A DNA stretch of 64,000 bases, taken from contig CALJDU010000034.1 of the NCBI GenBank assembly GCA_938024995.1, forward strand, positions 82,046 through 146,045, given 5' to 3'. Positions 25,659-35,506 of the stretch are shown here, piece after piece (the first letter of the stretch is position 1; every line of letters begins with the position of its first letter). The stretch comes from an uncultured bacterium (GTDB lineage: Bacteria > Myxococcota_A > Polyangia > Polyangiales > Houyiibacteriaceae). The notes beneath the pieces are model-generated. The model was not told the origin of the DNA. It saw only the letters and a list, made by a program, of their open reading frames with translations, and did no database searches. A program made the position numbers and the translations under genes.

Positions 25659-28600
25659 ATGCCGATCAAGATCATGCCCGGAGAAGTCACGCCGACCCTT
25701 TTTGTCGGCTTGGGGGGCTCCGGCGGCAAAGCCATCGCGCGGATCGCTAAGCGCTTGCGCGAGACGCCGGAGTGGGAGCTCAAGTATCGCGACCTCGTTC
25801 GCTTCGTCGCGATCGATACCAACGCCGCCGACCTTGCCCGGCTCCGCAAAGGATCGCGGACCCAAGGCCACGTCGACAGCACGATCACGATCAGTGACTT
25901 CGACAAGGTGGAGTTCACCAAGCTCCGGCGCGGCGAGATGTTCGCGCAGGCCGACGACTACTTCACGCAGTGGGTCCACCCTTGGTACCGCTTCCGTGAA
26001 GAGAGCGGCGCCGGCGCCGGGCAGATTCGGATCGAGAGCCGCTTGGGCTTCTTCCGAAGCGTCGAGGTCGGAGAGGTCACTCGACAGCTCGGCGACCTCA
26101 TCGCGGGCATGCGCAACCACAGCCACGGGATGCGTCGACACGGCGCGCCTCTGCAGGTCTTCGTGTACTTCTCGACGGCGGGCGGAACCGGGAGCGGCGC
26201 GTTTCTCCCGATCGCGTATCTCCTGCGTGACTTGATCGGCGACAAGGCCGCGCGCCTCTTTGGGTTCGCGATTCTCCCAGACGCGTTCGAGTCCGTGGTC
26301 GGCATGAACCGCGACGGCACGCTCGCCAACGGGTACGCCGCGCTCAAAGAGTGCGAGCACTTGATGCGGCTCGACACACAAGGGCAGGGGGTCGAGGACG
26401 CGATCCCGTTCCACTACGACCCGCGTAACAAGGGCAAGCGCGAGGTGCGGCGGCGTCCGTACGACTTGCTCTATCTCGTCGACCGCCCTGAGAGTTTCAG
26501 CGTGGGCAACGTCGGCGAGGCGCTGAGCGACGCGACCTACGTTCAGATCTTCTCGCCCATCCTCGGTGATCAACAAGCGGACTACGACAACTACACCAAG
26601 GAGAGCCGCGCGCTCTTCCCGGAAGAGCTCGGGAGCGCCGGGTACACCGCGTTCTACGGCACGCTCGGCGCATCGGTGTTGGTTCTCCCGCGCCAGGATC
26701 TGCTCGCCTACTGCGCGCGGCGCTACGCGGCGACCTCGGTGCGCAAGTACCTCTTGCTCGACGATCCGATGCTGGTCAGCGAAGAGCAGCGCGAGCGCTT
26801 CAAGCAATTCGCGATCGACCGTGATGAGCTCGAGGCGCTCAGCCCCGAGGTGCGCGCGGAGCGGATCGACGAGTCGTTTCAGCAGAAGATGGATCTCCTC
26901 GCGGAACAGGATCGCGAAGGCGGCGTCTGGAAGCGCCTCCTCACGATTCGCGACACCGCGGCGCAGAAGCTCGCCGATACGCTCTCGGCGGTGGAGGAAG
27001 ATCTCCGCGGACAGGTCGCCTCCATTCGAGAGATCAGCGCGGACCGGATCCTCGACGACCAGTGGACCCCGGCGACGACGGTCAATGCGCTCAACCGTGA
27101 GGTCGCGGGGGCGCGTGAGCGAACGACCGCGCGGCTCGGTGTGCTCCTCAAGCAAGTCGAAGCGGGAGACTGGTGGAGCGACTTCTTGGCCCACGCGGGG
27201 CCCGACGCCGCGCCCGAGCTCAACCCGTATGAACAGCGCTACGTCTTGATTCACTTCCGCAAGGCTGCGGGCGCGCTCGCGAGCGAGAAGCTCGACGAGA
27301 TCGGAGATCAGGTCTCGCGTCTTCGAGGCGAAGCGGACCTCGGTCGTGAGTCCCGCTTCCGAAGCGAGATGGACGCGCACGCCGCCGAGATCAAGAAGAC
27401 CTACGGCGGATGGGACAAGCTCATCACGCGAAAAGACAAGGACTTCGAGGCGGCGCGGGATCGCGCGGTCGCGACCTTCAACGAGTACGTCGACAAGGCG
27501 CGCGCGCTCCTCATCAAATCTGCGCTCGTCGAGCTGCTCGGCTCGCTCGGGCGGGGCGCAGACGCGATGCGCGGCAGCTTCCGAAACATCGAGAGCTCCG
27601 CCGGTCGTCTCGCTACGGAGCTCGAAGAGAAAGCGCGGCGCTTCGAGTTCGATGGCGGCGCGGACGCCCGGAGCCAGAGCAATGACTACCTCCTCGACGT
27701 CGAGGTGCTTCAGCACCCCTCAGGACGAATGCGTTTCTGGAGCTGGTACTACGAGGACCAGGTTCGGACCCGCCCAGAGTCGGGAGACCAACAGCAGGTG
27801 CTGGACGCGGTCCGCGACGCGCTTCGTCCTCGCTTCGACGACCGCGGTCGCGCGATCAAGCGAACGGCGCGTGAGCTGATCGGGGACGTCGAGTCTTCGC
27901 TGGTTCGGGTCGCGGAGGCGTTCCTTGGAAAGCAGATCCTCGGAGACCCAACGTCCGACGATCCCTTCGAGAAGGCGGGGCTGCGTCTCGACGACGCGCT
28001 CGCGCTTGAGGCGCGCTATTACGCGCTCTTCACGGAGGACCCGCGTCGCGATACCCGCGCCGCGCTCAAACCACACGCTCCGCTCGCGCCGTCGACCATC
28101 GCCGGTGAGGAGAACTCGGCGCGCTACATGCGCCGCAAGCTCGACGCGGCGCTCGCGAAGGCGCAGCCGCTGACGCGCTACAGTCCGGAGTCGAAAACGA
28201 CCATCAAGCACGCCGACATGCTCCTCGTGGGGCTCGCGGATTCGCTCTCGCGCGGACCGCTCGGGAAGATGCTGAGCGAGGCGACCTACGGCGTCTCTTC
28301 CGATGTCATCGAGGACTGGCACGACGCGGATCGCGTGGTCTTCTATCGCTCGATCCTCGGTGTGCCGCTCTACTGCTTCCCGCACGTGAACACCGACATG
28401 CTTCACGCTTACCAGCGGTTTCAGGCGCAGCCGGACGCGGCGTGGCCGCTTCACATCGACACGAACTGGGAGCAGCTCCAAGACCTGGACCCCACAGCCG
28501 CGCGCCGCGCGATTTTGGCGCGCGGGGAACGAGAGCGCCTCGCCGTGGGAGCACTCGCGCTCGGGCTCGCGGAGGGCACCGTGATCGAAGAAGCGGGAGC

Positions 28601-28913
28601 GTATTCCTTGGTTCTCTCTGGGGCGAAGGTCGCCCTCGCGAACGGCCCGCTGGAGGCAGCGCGCGCGATGCTCGCGCTCGAGGAAGGAAAGCCGACGGTC
28701 TACGATCTCGCGGTGTCTCCGTTGATCGATTCGGCGCGCCACGCGACCGAGTCGCAGGAGATCCGCGGGACGCTGAACGAAACCGCGGCCTCGTGGTCAG
28801 AAGCGTGCGTCAAGCTCGAGCTGCTGGACAAACGCGACGCCGGGCAGGAGCGCCTCTATGCGCAGCTTCGGGAAGCGTCCGCGCACCTCAAACAGCTCGC
28901 CACGTTGCGCTAG
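25659..28913 (+). CDS. FtsZ/tubulin-superfamily protein, Tubulin_2 (FtsZl-2) type
   Basis: A 1084-residue protein. The N-terminal domain shows tubulin-superfamily GTPase motifs: a glycine loop LFVGLGGSGGKAIARIAKRL (T1-like, residues 14-33), FVAIDTNAADL (T2-like), and the diagnostic T4 signature STAGGTGSGAF with GGTGSG at 175-180, followed by a Rossmann-type strand LFGFAILPDAF. The remaining about 750 residues are mostly helical and charged, far longer than FtsZ. This matches the giant tubulin-like proteins of the FtsZl-2/Tubulin_2 family, which were predicted to act in membrane remodelling and are typically encoded near vWA proteins. The start ATG at 25659 has an AGGGA ribosome-binding site. 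It would bind GTP and may polymerise; no polymer-specific residue assignments are possible by eye. Confidence 0.85.
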   Translation: MPIKIMPGEVTPTLFVGLGGSGGKAIARIAKRLRETPEWELKYRDLVRFVAIDTNAADLARLRKGSRTQGHVDSTITISDFDKVEFTKLRRGEMFAQADDYFTQWVHPWYRFREESGAGAGQIRIESRLGFFRSVEVGEVTRQLGDLIAGMRNHSHGMRRHGAPLQVFVYFSTAGGTGSGAFLPIAYLLRDLIGDKAARLFGFAILPDAFESVVGMNRDGTLANGYAALKECEHLMRLDTQGQGVEDAIPFHYDPRNKGKREVRRRPYDLLYLVDRPESFSVGNVGEALSDATYVQIFSPILGDQQADYDNYTKESRALFPEELGSAGYTAFYGTLGASVLVLPRQDLLAYCARRYAATSVRKYLLLDDPMLVSEEQRERFKQFAIDRDELEALSPEVRAERIDESFQQKMDLLAEQDREGGVWKRLLTIRDTAAQKLADTLSAVEEDLRGQVASIREISADRILDDQWTPATTVNALNREVAGARERTTARLGVLLKQVEAGDWWSDFLAHAGPDAAPELNPYEQRYVLIHFRKAAGALASEKLDEIGDQVSRLRGEADLGRESRFRSEMDAHAAEIKKTYGGWDKLITRKDKDFEAARDRAVATFNEYVDKARALLIKSALVELLGSLGRGADAMRGSFRNIESSAGRLATELEEKARRFEFDGGADARSQSNDYLLDVEVLQHPSGRMRFWSWYYEDQVRTRPESGDQQQVLDAVRDALRPRFDDRGRAIKRTARELIGDVESSLVRVAEAFLGKQILGDPTSDDPFEKAGLRLDDALALEARYYALFTEDPRRDTRAALKPHAPLAPSTIAGEENSARYMRRKLDAALAKAQPLTRYSPESKTTIKHADMLLVGLADSLSRGPLGKMLSEATYGVSSDVIEDWHDADRVVFYRSILGVPLYCFPHVNTDMLHAYQRFQAQPDAAWPLHIDTNWEQLQDLDPTAARRAILARGERERLAVGALALGLAEGTVIEEAGAYSLVLSGAKVALANGPLEAARAMLALEEGKPTVYDLAVSPLIDSARHATESQEIRGTLNETAASWSEACVKLELLDKRDAGQERLYAQLREASAHLKQLATLR

Positions 28914-28928
28914 AAATACTCGTTCCCC

Positions 28929-31385
28929 GTGAGCAGCGCGAGCGCGATCGTGGTGGGGTTGGGAGCGTTCGGCGAAGACGTCGGGCGTCGCCTCGCTCGC
29001 GAACGCGCGTCGCTCCCTGAGCGTGAGCCGATCACGCTCGTGCTCGCGGGCGGCGCGATCGATCCGCGAGCACTCGCCGATGAGGTCGCGAATCGCGCGC
29101 GCGCGATTCTCAGTCACGCGCGGCAACGTGTTCGCCGGGACGCGCCCGGCGGCGACGGGCAAACGCAGCTCCACATCTTCGTCCTGGGTCACCTCGGCGA
29201 AGAGTCGGTGCGCGGTCAGATTCAGCCAGCCCTCCGCGCGATCGAGGCGGAGCTGTTCGCGCGCTTCGCGCCGATCTTCGAGCGCTATCGGACCCACGAG
29301 CAGCGGAACCTGGTCGTGTTGCCGCTCCTCGCGATGCCGCACCCCGCGTCGCATGAGCGCGGAACCGTGATCTCCAAGTCTGTTCGTCAGCTCGCGGCAG
29401 CCGTCGCGGAGACCCCTCCGCGCGAGCGCGCGGTCCCGCAGATCTACATCATCGAAGACGTCGCGGAGTTCTCGGTCTTGTCCGAGGACGAGCTCGGCGC
29501 GTGCGTTCGCAACTTCGCGACGCTGATGCTCGAGTCGCTCGACGCGGTCCCGCAAGTGAACCTGCTCCTGTACGGACGGCAGCCGAACGAACCGCTCGCC
29601 ACGTTTATCTGCGCCGTCGCGGAGCTCCCGCGCGCGAAGCTGAGGCGCTACGCGGTGAACCGCGTGGCGCTTGAGCTGCTCGACGCGGTTCATGACGCGC
29701 CGCGCGACACCCTTCAGCTGTCTGAGCTCGATCTCTTGGAGGAGGTCGAGCTCGCCGCGCTGACGCCTGAGGACGAGTCCGAGGATGACGTTCGCGAGCT
29801 GCTCTCGCGCTACGCGCCAGACCTGACGCCGACCGCGCCGCCGCGTTGGTTCGAGCGCGGCGAGTCGATCGCTGCGCGCTATGGACCCGACCCCGGTGAC
29901 CCTTCGAGCGATGACGCCGAGCCGCCCGCGGCTCCGCCGGTCGGTTTCGCGCTGGCGAAAATGGAGGCCGTCGAGGCGTCTTGGCGCGTGCTCCAGCGCA
30001 GGCGCTTTGACGACGTCATCGCGGAGGAGCGGAGCGCGATTGAGAAGGCCCGCGACGGTCTCCTGGAGCGGGTTCGTTCTCGCGTGGACCGCGCGATGTT
30101 TGAGTCTCTCGCGCCGGAGTCGTTTCGCGAGGCCGCGGAGCTCGTGACCAAGATGCGGCGCGGCGTGTCCGAGCGTTTGGAGGAAGCGGTCCGGCTGCGC
30201 GATGAGACCCAGCCGGCGCCGCCGCCCTCGTTCGACGCCTTTCGCTCTTCTCACGCCGCGCTCTTGGATGAAGCGAGGCGAAAGCTCGACCTCCCGCGCG
30301 TCACCTTCTACGGAGCGCTCATCATCGCCGCCGCGGTCGCGATCCTGCCCACGTTGCTCTGGGCTCTCGCGGACCTGCGCGGCGTTCCCCAGGACGGTCC
30401 GTGGTGGGAACCGCTCCTACGTGAACGCGGACAATGGACGGCGGCGTTTCTGGGGCTCTCGCTCTTCGCGATCCCGCTCGGGGTTCGCTTCAAGAATCAC
30501 GTCGACAAGGTGCTCGCGAGCTGGCGGCAGATGTGGAGCGACCTCGCGGACACCATGCACGCCGAGACCGACTCCGTGCAGGCCTACTTCGCGACGCGAC
30601 TGCAGCTGGCGCGTCGCGTCGCGCGCGTCGACGCGTTGCTGGCGGTGGAGTCGAGCCTCGCGCGCGATGAAGAGCGGCTCACGCTTTTGGATCGCGCGGT
30701 CCGCCGTGCACGCGCGACACTGCTCGAGGAGAACCAGCGCCTCGGCGTCTCGCGAAAGGACGGGCGCGACGATCTCACGGGGCTGACGGCGGTAGGACAC
30801 GAGAGCTTGGTCGAGCCGCTGATCGCGGAGCGCGCGTTGAGCTCGCTTCGAGACGCGCTGCCAGAGGAGAGCCGTGAGGCCCGGATCCGCGATCTCCTCG
30901 ACAAGCTCGCGCGCGAACATGACTACCGTTCGCGCTGGCGGGAGGAGGTCCCGTTCACCGCGATGGAGACGCTGCGCGCCGCGGCGGAAGGTCACGCGAC
31001 CCCGCTCGCGGAGTGGGACCCCTTCAATGACCCAACGAGCGCGGACGGCACCGCCGATCGGATCGCGCGCTTCGTTCGGGGTCAGGCGCGCTCGCTCAAG
31101 GTCGCGCTCAACTTCTCCGGGTACGAGAGCCGCGACCCGACCGGGATCACGCTCGCGATGCGCGGGGAAGCGATCGTGCCGGCGGCGGCGCTCTCGCGGG
31201 TGTCGCGTTTGCTTCAAGACGAGGGCGCGGCGGGCCGACAAATCCCGCTTCACGAGGGAAGCGATCCCGACCGCGCGTACTACGTCGTCGCGATCGCCGA
31301 CATCGCGACGTCCGCGATTCCGTCGCTCTCCAGTGGGCTTCAGGGCGAGCTCCTCTTCGAGATCGAGCGCGGGAGCGAACGGTGA
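28929..31385 (+). CDS. Membrane-anchored protein with a degenerate tubulin-like N-terminal domain
   Basis: An 818-residue protein starting with GTG at 28929, 15 bases after the tubulin-like gene. Its N terminus, AIVVGLGAFGEDVGRRLARE (residues 6-25), parallels the glycine loop of its neighbour. A later strand-loop-strand (LHIFVLGHLGEESVRGQ then NLVVLPLLAMP) occupies the place of the GGTGSG region but lacks that motif. Two transmembrane helices lie at about 460-482 and 503-520, with about 300 residues of charged, helical sequence after them. I interpret it as a paralogous, probably non-hydrolysing tubulin-like subunit tethered to the membrane; this is inference and the similarity is weak. Its TGA overlaps the GTG of the next gene (31382-31385), showing co-translation with the helicase-like protein. 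Confidence 0.6.
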   Translation: MSSASAIVVGLGAFGEDVGRRLARERASLPEREPITLVLAGGAIDPRALADEVANRARAILSHARQRVRRDAPGGDGQTQLHIFVLGHLGEESVRGQIQPALRAIEAELFARFAPIFERYRTHEQRNLVVLPLLAMPHPASHERGTVISKSVRQLAAAVAETPPRERAVPQIYIIEDVAEFSVLSEDELGACVRNFATLMLESLDAVPQVNLLLYGRQPNEPLATFICAVAELPRAKLRRYAVNRVALELLDAVHDAPRDTLQLSELDLLEEVELAALTPEDESEDDVRELLSRYAPDLTPTAPPRWFERGESIAARYGPDPGDPSSDDAEPPAAPPVGFALAKMEAVEASWRVLQRRRFDDVIAEERSAIEKARDGLLERVRSRVDRAMFESLAPESFREAAELVTKMRRGVSERLEEAVRLRDETQPAPPPSFDAFRSSHAALLDEARRKLDLPRVTFYGALIIAAAVAILPTLLWALADLRGVPQDGPWWEPLLRERGQWTAAFLGLSLFAIPLGVRFKNHVDKVLASWRQMWSDLADTMHAETDSVQAYFATRLQLARRVARVDALLAVESSLARDEERLTLLDRAVRRARATLLEENQRLGVSRKDGRDDLTGLTAVGHESLVEPLIAERALSSLRDALPEESREARIRDLLDKLAREHDYRSRWREEVPFTAMETLRAAAEGHATPLAEWDPFNDPTSADGTADRIARFVRGQARSLKVALNFSGYESRDPTGITLAMRGEAIVPAAALSRVSRLLQDEGAAGRQIPLHEGSDPDRAYYVVAIADIATSAIPSLSSGLQGELLFEIERGSER

Positions 31386-34300
31386 TCGAGAGCGTCGTGT
31401 GCATGCTCGCGCAGCTCGGGATTGAGCTCCGGTCGATGGGCGTGATGGTCGCGGCGGTGGTCGCGACGGTCGTCTTCTTCATCTTCCTGTTGGTGCGCCG
31501 GATGGTCGGGACGCGGCGAATGAAGGAAGACGCGCCGCTGGGAACCGCGCCGTGGGTCTACGCGGGCGGGCTCGCGATCGCGGTCTACACCTTCGCGCGC
31601 GTGATCGATCCACTGCTCGCCTCCCGCTTGGCCCGGCCCTCGGACATTCCCGTCGAGCGGTTCGAGCGGATCTCGTGGTTCGAGTGGCAGCTCCTCGGCG
31701 ATAGCTTCGCGCGAGCGCTCCTCCCGCTCGCGGATCAACTCGCGGTCGCGATTTTGGTGCACCTCGTTCTCTGGTCGCTGACCATCGCGTTCTTGCGGAC
31801 CGTCTTGGTCTTTCTGCATCCTCACGCGCGGTACTCGACCCCGCCAAACGAGCTGCCGTGGTTCTACCGCTACACCGGCGCGGTCACCGCGAGGCGCCCG
31901 GACGACCGCTTTCGGAGCTGGATGCGTCGCGTCGTGCTGAACGCGATCCCGCTCCTCTATTTGGTTGGTTGGCTGATGGCGTCCAGCGCGGCAGACGCAG
32001 GGGGGCAGACGCACTCCATCGCCTGCGGCGGAGCACCTCAGATCGAGTCGCTCACACCCGCGATGGATGAAGAGCTCGCGCGCGCGCTCGACGGCCTCAG
32101 CGGTCAACCACCCGACTCGACGCCGCCGTCCGCGAGGGCGGCAGAGGAGGCTCGCGAATTCGTCGATAGCTTCGCGGTGCACGGCGTCGGGAGCGCGCTC
32201 TTGCCAAGCGGGGTCGGTCCCGCGCCCGGAACGTTCGTCTTGATCGCGCTCTTTCTCCTGCTGATGACCGCGCACCTCCTCGCGGAAGGTCGCCCTCCGG
32301 CGAGCGACGAAGAGCAGGAAGAAGAAGAGACCGACGACGAAGAGGAGGAGCACGCGCCTCACCCAGCGCCGCTGGCGAAACTGGGCGACGCGATACGCGA
32401 GCGCATCCCATCCGCGCAGCTCGCCGCGCTCACGCGGGAACTCTCGTTTGCCGGAGAGCGCGCGTCGTTCCCGGAGGCGATGAGCCCGCTCGTTCGTGAG
32501 CTCTTCGATGCCCTGGCTGGCGGAGAGGAGCTCTACACACACCAAGCCGAGCTCTTGACGCATCTCTGCGATGTCTGGCGGATGGAATCGCTCGTCTCGC
32601 GCGGTGAGACGCCGCGCCTTGATGAAGAGGCGCTCGCGTCGCCGATCAAACGGAGCGACGCTTCTCCCCACGCCTTGCTCGCGACGGCGGAGGGCTCCGG
32701 TCGCACGACCGCCGCGATGCTCGCGGTGATGCATCTGCACTTGGACCGCGGCGCGACGAGCTTGGTCGTGCTGCGAGAGCGGAGCGACGCGCGCGAGTGG
32801 GCCGAGAACCTCCGGCGGGCGCTGGTCTCCTCATCGACGCGCTGGAACATCGAGGTCGCGGTCGCCGGGGATGATCTCGCCGCATCGCTCCTCGCCGGGA
32901 AGACGCCCGCGGTCGTCGTGGCGGCGCTCGATGAGCTCGAGCAGTCGGTATTGGGCGACGCCCGCACCGATGAGTTCTTCCAGCGCTTGGGCTTGATCGT
33001 GGCCGATGATCTCGACGGCTTCTTTGGCGTCGCCGAGATGCATCTCCATCTCGTGATGCGCCGTCTCTGGGCGCTGCTCGATCATCGGCACGACGCCCCG
33101 TACCCCCCCGTGTTGATCGCGACGCTCGCGCCAGGACCCGACGTCGACGTTTGGGCGCGCCACATCCTCGCGGCGCCGCTTCGGGTGTTCGACGAGGACG
33201 CTGCGCCGCGGTCGGAGCGGGTCATCGTGCGACAAGCGGACCTCGTTGACGGGCGAGGTCAGTCGCTCTCGCTTCGGGCCATCGCCGAGGCGTGTTCCGA
33301 AGCGAAGATCCCGTGGCACTTGCGCTTCGCTGGAGACGTCGCGCGACGTCGTCGCCCCGCGGAGCTGGAGCTGTCGCGGCTCCGTCGGCACCACGTCGAC
33401 GATCCCAAGTTCGCGGAAGTGGTCCTGATCGAGGGGCCTTTCTTTGAGGTCCGACGCGAGGTCTCGCGCTTGTGCCACGCGGGTCTCGCGGTCGAGGGGC
33501 CCGTCGTTCTCGTGATGGATCCACCGGCGGAAGAAGAGGTCGCCTTTCATGAAGAAGCGGTCGACGCGGAAGCGCGCGAGCTCTTGGCGTCCCTCCCGCG
33601 TTCGCTCCCGCTCGCCGAACCGGATCTGCTCCGTCAGCGACACTTCGACCGCGCCCTCGGCCGGGAGCAAGACGTGGAGGCGCTGCAGCGTCGCTTCGGG
33701 CGGGACTTCGTCGATCGAACCCTCGATCACCTGGACGAGCTCGGGAAGCTGAGCTTCCGAAAGGTGCACTACTTCGATCCGCGCGCCGACGACGCCCGCT
33801 CTCGATCATTGGTACGCGCGGTCGGGGAAGAGGGCATCGGCGAGCCCATCGATTCGCGCTGCGTTTCGGAAGCGGCCGATTGCATCGATCTCGTCGACAC
33901 CGGGACGTCTGATGTCGTCGGCCGCTTGGATCGCGCCACCGCGATCGCGCATCTCCCGCCCGGCGCGGTCACCTTGTTGCCGACGGGCCGCTTCGTCATC
34001 CAAGCCGAGGAGAACGGCGCGCTCCCCGCCGAGCACGCGCCCGAGCCTCGGAAGACCGTGAGCCAACGCTTCGTGAGCGTCGAGCTCCCGGCGGACGTGG
34101 AGTGGTCCGAACGGCAGCTCGGTGGACGCCCAGTGCGGGTCGCGGTGAGTCGTGGAGTCGTCACCGAGACGCTTCTCGGCATGCGAACTTACGACCGCCT
34201 CGCGCAACTGGTGGAGCAGCGCGCCTACGAAGCGCCGCTCCGCGCGGAGTACGGGACGCAGCTCTGTTTGGTTCGCTGCGGGCTGCCGCGTGAGAACGCT

Positions 34301-35329
34301 TTTGCGCCGCTGGGCCGGGAAGGGCTGGCGGCGCTCGTCGCGGCGCTCCGTCTCGCGCTTCCCTCGTATCTGCGGGGAGGGCGCGGGCTCATCGACGTCG
34401 CGTCGGTGCCGCTCGAGGTGGGTCACGAAGCCTCCGCGCCCTACCTGGTCTTCTTTGATCGCACGCCTGGCGCGAGCGGGTTCGCGAACCATCTCTTTCA
34501 GCGCGGTTTGAAGGACGCCTTTCGCCTCGCGCGTCTCGTGTTGGAGCGACTGGTCGGCGAAGAGCGCGACCGATTGCGCAGCCTCTACTCGTTCGCGGAA
34601 CAAGAGTCGCTCGACGCGCCGGAGGCGCTCCGCTTTCTCGACTACGCGCTTGACCCGGTCCTCGTCCGGCGCGCCGCGCGGCGACTTGGGCCGCGGAGCG
34701 CGTACACGGAGGGCGAGGGCACGGCGGGCGACCTCGGCCGCCTCTGGGTGTCGAAGACCGGGCGGACGGACGACCTGGTGTGGACGCGTCACGAGTTCTT
34801 CGCGCCCGCGCCGCTGCCGCCGCATACTCAGGAGGCGGGCCAGGTGTTCTTCGACTTCGCCGTCGAGCGGCGCGCGATCCTTCAGTCGATCCGCGCGGCC
34901 GCGGACGCGGGAGTTCCCCCGCGTCCGGTCGCGCCGCGTGACGCGAAGGAATGGTCCGCGACACACGCTCCGCTCGTGTCGACCGATGCGCTCACGCCCT
35001 TCGTCGCGACGCTCCAAGAGCTGACCGGTGACGGTTATGTGGACGCTGTGCTCCGCTTGGTCGCCGCGATCCCGACGTCGCAGAAGACGCTCTCCGCCAC
35101 GCAACGCGCACCGCTCGCGGTGCTCTGTCGCCGCGTTGCCGACGCCGACGCGAAGGTAGTCTTGGCGGTCGCGCTCCTTCGCGGAGCAGCGAACCCGGAG
35201 GTCACCGTCGACGACGAAGGCGTGCTCCTGACCGTCACCATCGAGAGCGGGCGAGAGACGTTCGACCTCGCGCTCGGTCCCGCGCTGCACATCGCGACGC
35301 CACGGGGCGACCTCGCGGTTTTGAGCTGA
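31382..35329 (+). CDS. Membrane-embedded, degenerate YprA/MrfA/Hrq1-like SF2 helicase homologue
   Basis: A 1315-residue protein. About five hydrophobic helices span residues 18-300 (for example 19-38, 58-75, 115-145, 184-200 and 283-301), followed by a very acidic linker (308-324). The rest follows the plan of DUF1998-containing helicases: a motif-I region with GSGRTT (438-443) instead of GSGKT, motif II DDLD (542-545) instead of DExH, a motif-III-like ATLAPG (580-585), a winged-helix-like part (about 760-800), the DRATAIAHLPPGAVTLLPTGRF segment typical before DUF1998 (850-871), and a DUF1998-like FFDRTPGASGFANHLF (1024-1039). The motif VI arginine element (QRxGRxGR) appears as SRLCHAGL (695-702). 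ATP-driven unwinding therefore looks unlikely. It starts with GTG overlapping the previous gene. Confidence 0.7.
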   Translation: MIESVVCMLAQLGIELRSMGVMVAAVVATVVFFIFLLVRRMVGTRRMKEDAPLGTAPWVYAGGLAIAVYTFARVIDPLLASRLARPSDIPVERFERISWFEWQLLGDSFARALLPLADQLAVAILVHLVLWSLTIAFLRTVLVFLHPHARYSTPPNELPWFYRYTGAVTARRPDDRFRSWMRRVVLNAIPLLYLVGWLMASSAADAGGQTHSIACGGAPQIESLTPAMDEELARALDGLSGQPPDSTPPSARAAEEAREFVDSFAVHGVGSALLPSGVGPAPGTFVLIALFLLLMTAHLLAEGRPPASDEEQEEEETDDEEEEHAPHPAPLAKLGDAIRERIPSAQLAALTRELSFAGERASFPEAMSPLVRELFDALAGGEELYTHQAELLTHLCDVWRMESLVSRGETPRLDEEALASPIKRSDASPHALLATAEGSGRTTAAMLAVMHLHLDRGATSLVVLRERSDAREWAENLRRALVSSSTRWNIEVAVAGDDLAASLLAGKTPAVVVAALDELEQSVLGDARTDEFFQRLGLIVADDLDGFFGVAEMHLHLVMRRLWALLDHRHDAPYPPVLIATLAPGPDVDVWARHILAAPLRVFDEDAAPRSERVIVRQADLVDGRGQSLSLRAIAEACSEAKIPWHLRFAGDVARRRRPAELELSRLRRHHVDDPKFAEVVLIEGPFFEVRREVSRLCHAGLAVEGPVVLVMDPPAEEEVAFHEEAVDAEARELLASLPRSLPLAEPDLLRQRHFDRALGREQDVEALQRRFGRDFVDRTLDHLDELGKLSFRKVHYFDPRADDARSRSLVRAVGEEGIGEPIDSRCVSEAADCIDLVDTGTSDVVGRLDRATAIAHLPPGAVTLLPTGRFVIQAEENGALPAEHAPEPRKTVSQRFVSVELPADVEWSERQLGGRPVRVAVSRGVVTETLLGMRTYDRLAQLVEQRAYEAPLRAEYGTQLCLVRCGLPRENAFAPLGREGLAALVAALRLALPSYLRGGRGLIDVASVPLEVGHEASAPYLVFFDRTPGASGFANHLFQRGLKDAFRLARLVLERLVGEERDRLRSLYSFAEQESLDAPEALRFLDYALDPVLVRRAARRLGPRSAYTEGEGTAGDLGRLWVSKTGRTDDLVWTRHEFFAPAPLPPHTQEAGQVFFDFAVERRAILQSIRAAADAGVPPRPVAPRDAKEWSATHAPLVSTDALTPFVATLQELTGDGYVDAVLRLVAAIPTSQKTLSATQRAPLAVLCRRVADADAKVVLAVALLRGAANPEVTVDDEGVLLTVTIESGRETFDLALGPALHIATPRGDLAVLS

Positions 35330-35446
35330 CCAGACCCGTTGTAGCGGGTGTGCCCGGCATGCTGCTTTTGGATGTGTTTCGATGCTGCTGAAAGCATCGT
35401 GCTTTCTCGTGCTCGTGAAGCGTACGTTTTTACTCGGTTTTCTTCA

Positions 35447-35506
35447 TGGTCTGCGTTTTGCAAAACAAGTCCCTCATCAGGTTCAGAAACTCTTACTGAA
35501 CCCTGA
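35447..35506 (+). promoter_or_regulatory. Possible sigma54 promoter and leader hairpin before the second vWA gene
   Basis: The 236-base gap 35330-35565 is A/T-rich for this genome. TGGTCTGCGTTTTGCA at 35447-35462 has the GG/GC spacing and the TTGCA of a sigma54 -12/-24 promoter but only a partial -24 element. Just downstream, 35477-35506 folds into a 10-bp stem (TCAGGTTCAG with CTGAACCCTGA, one bulged base). Two smaller hairpins lie at 35334-35349 (ACCCG/CGGGT) and 35380-35399 (CGATGCT/AGCATCG) and may end the upstream transcript. The vWA gene has an AAGAAGGAA ribosome-binding site. The promoter call is tentative. Confidence 0.35.

Noticed and set aside
25608-27716. A 702-codon open frame on the minus strand opposite the tubulin-like gene
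   Set aside because: Antisense shadow; the plus strand carries the GGTGSG tubulin motif and a proper ribosome-binding site.
31382-35329. Active membrane-linked DNA helicase
   Set aside because: Motifs I, II and VI all deviate at residues essential for ATP hydrolysis, so only a degenerate helicase-derived protein is claimed.
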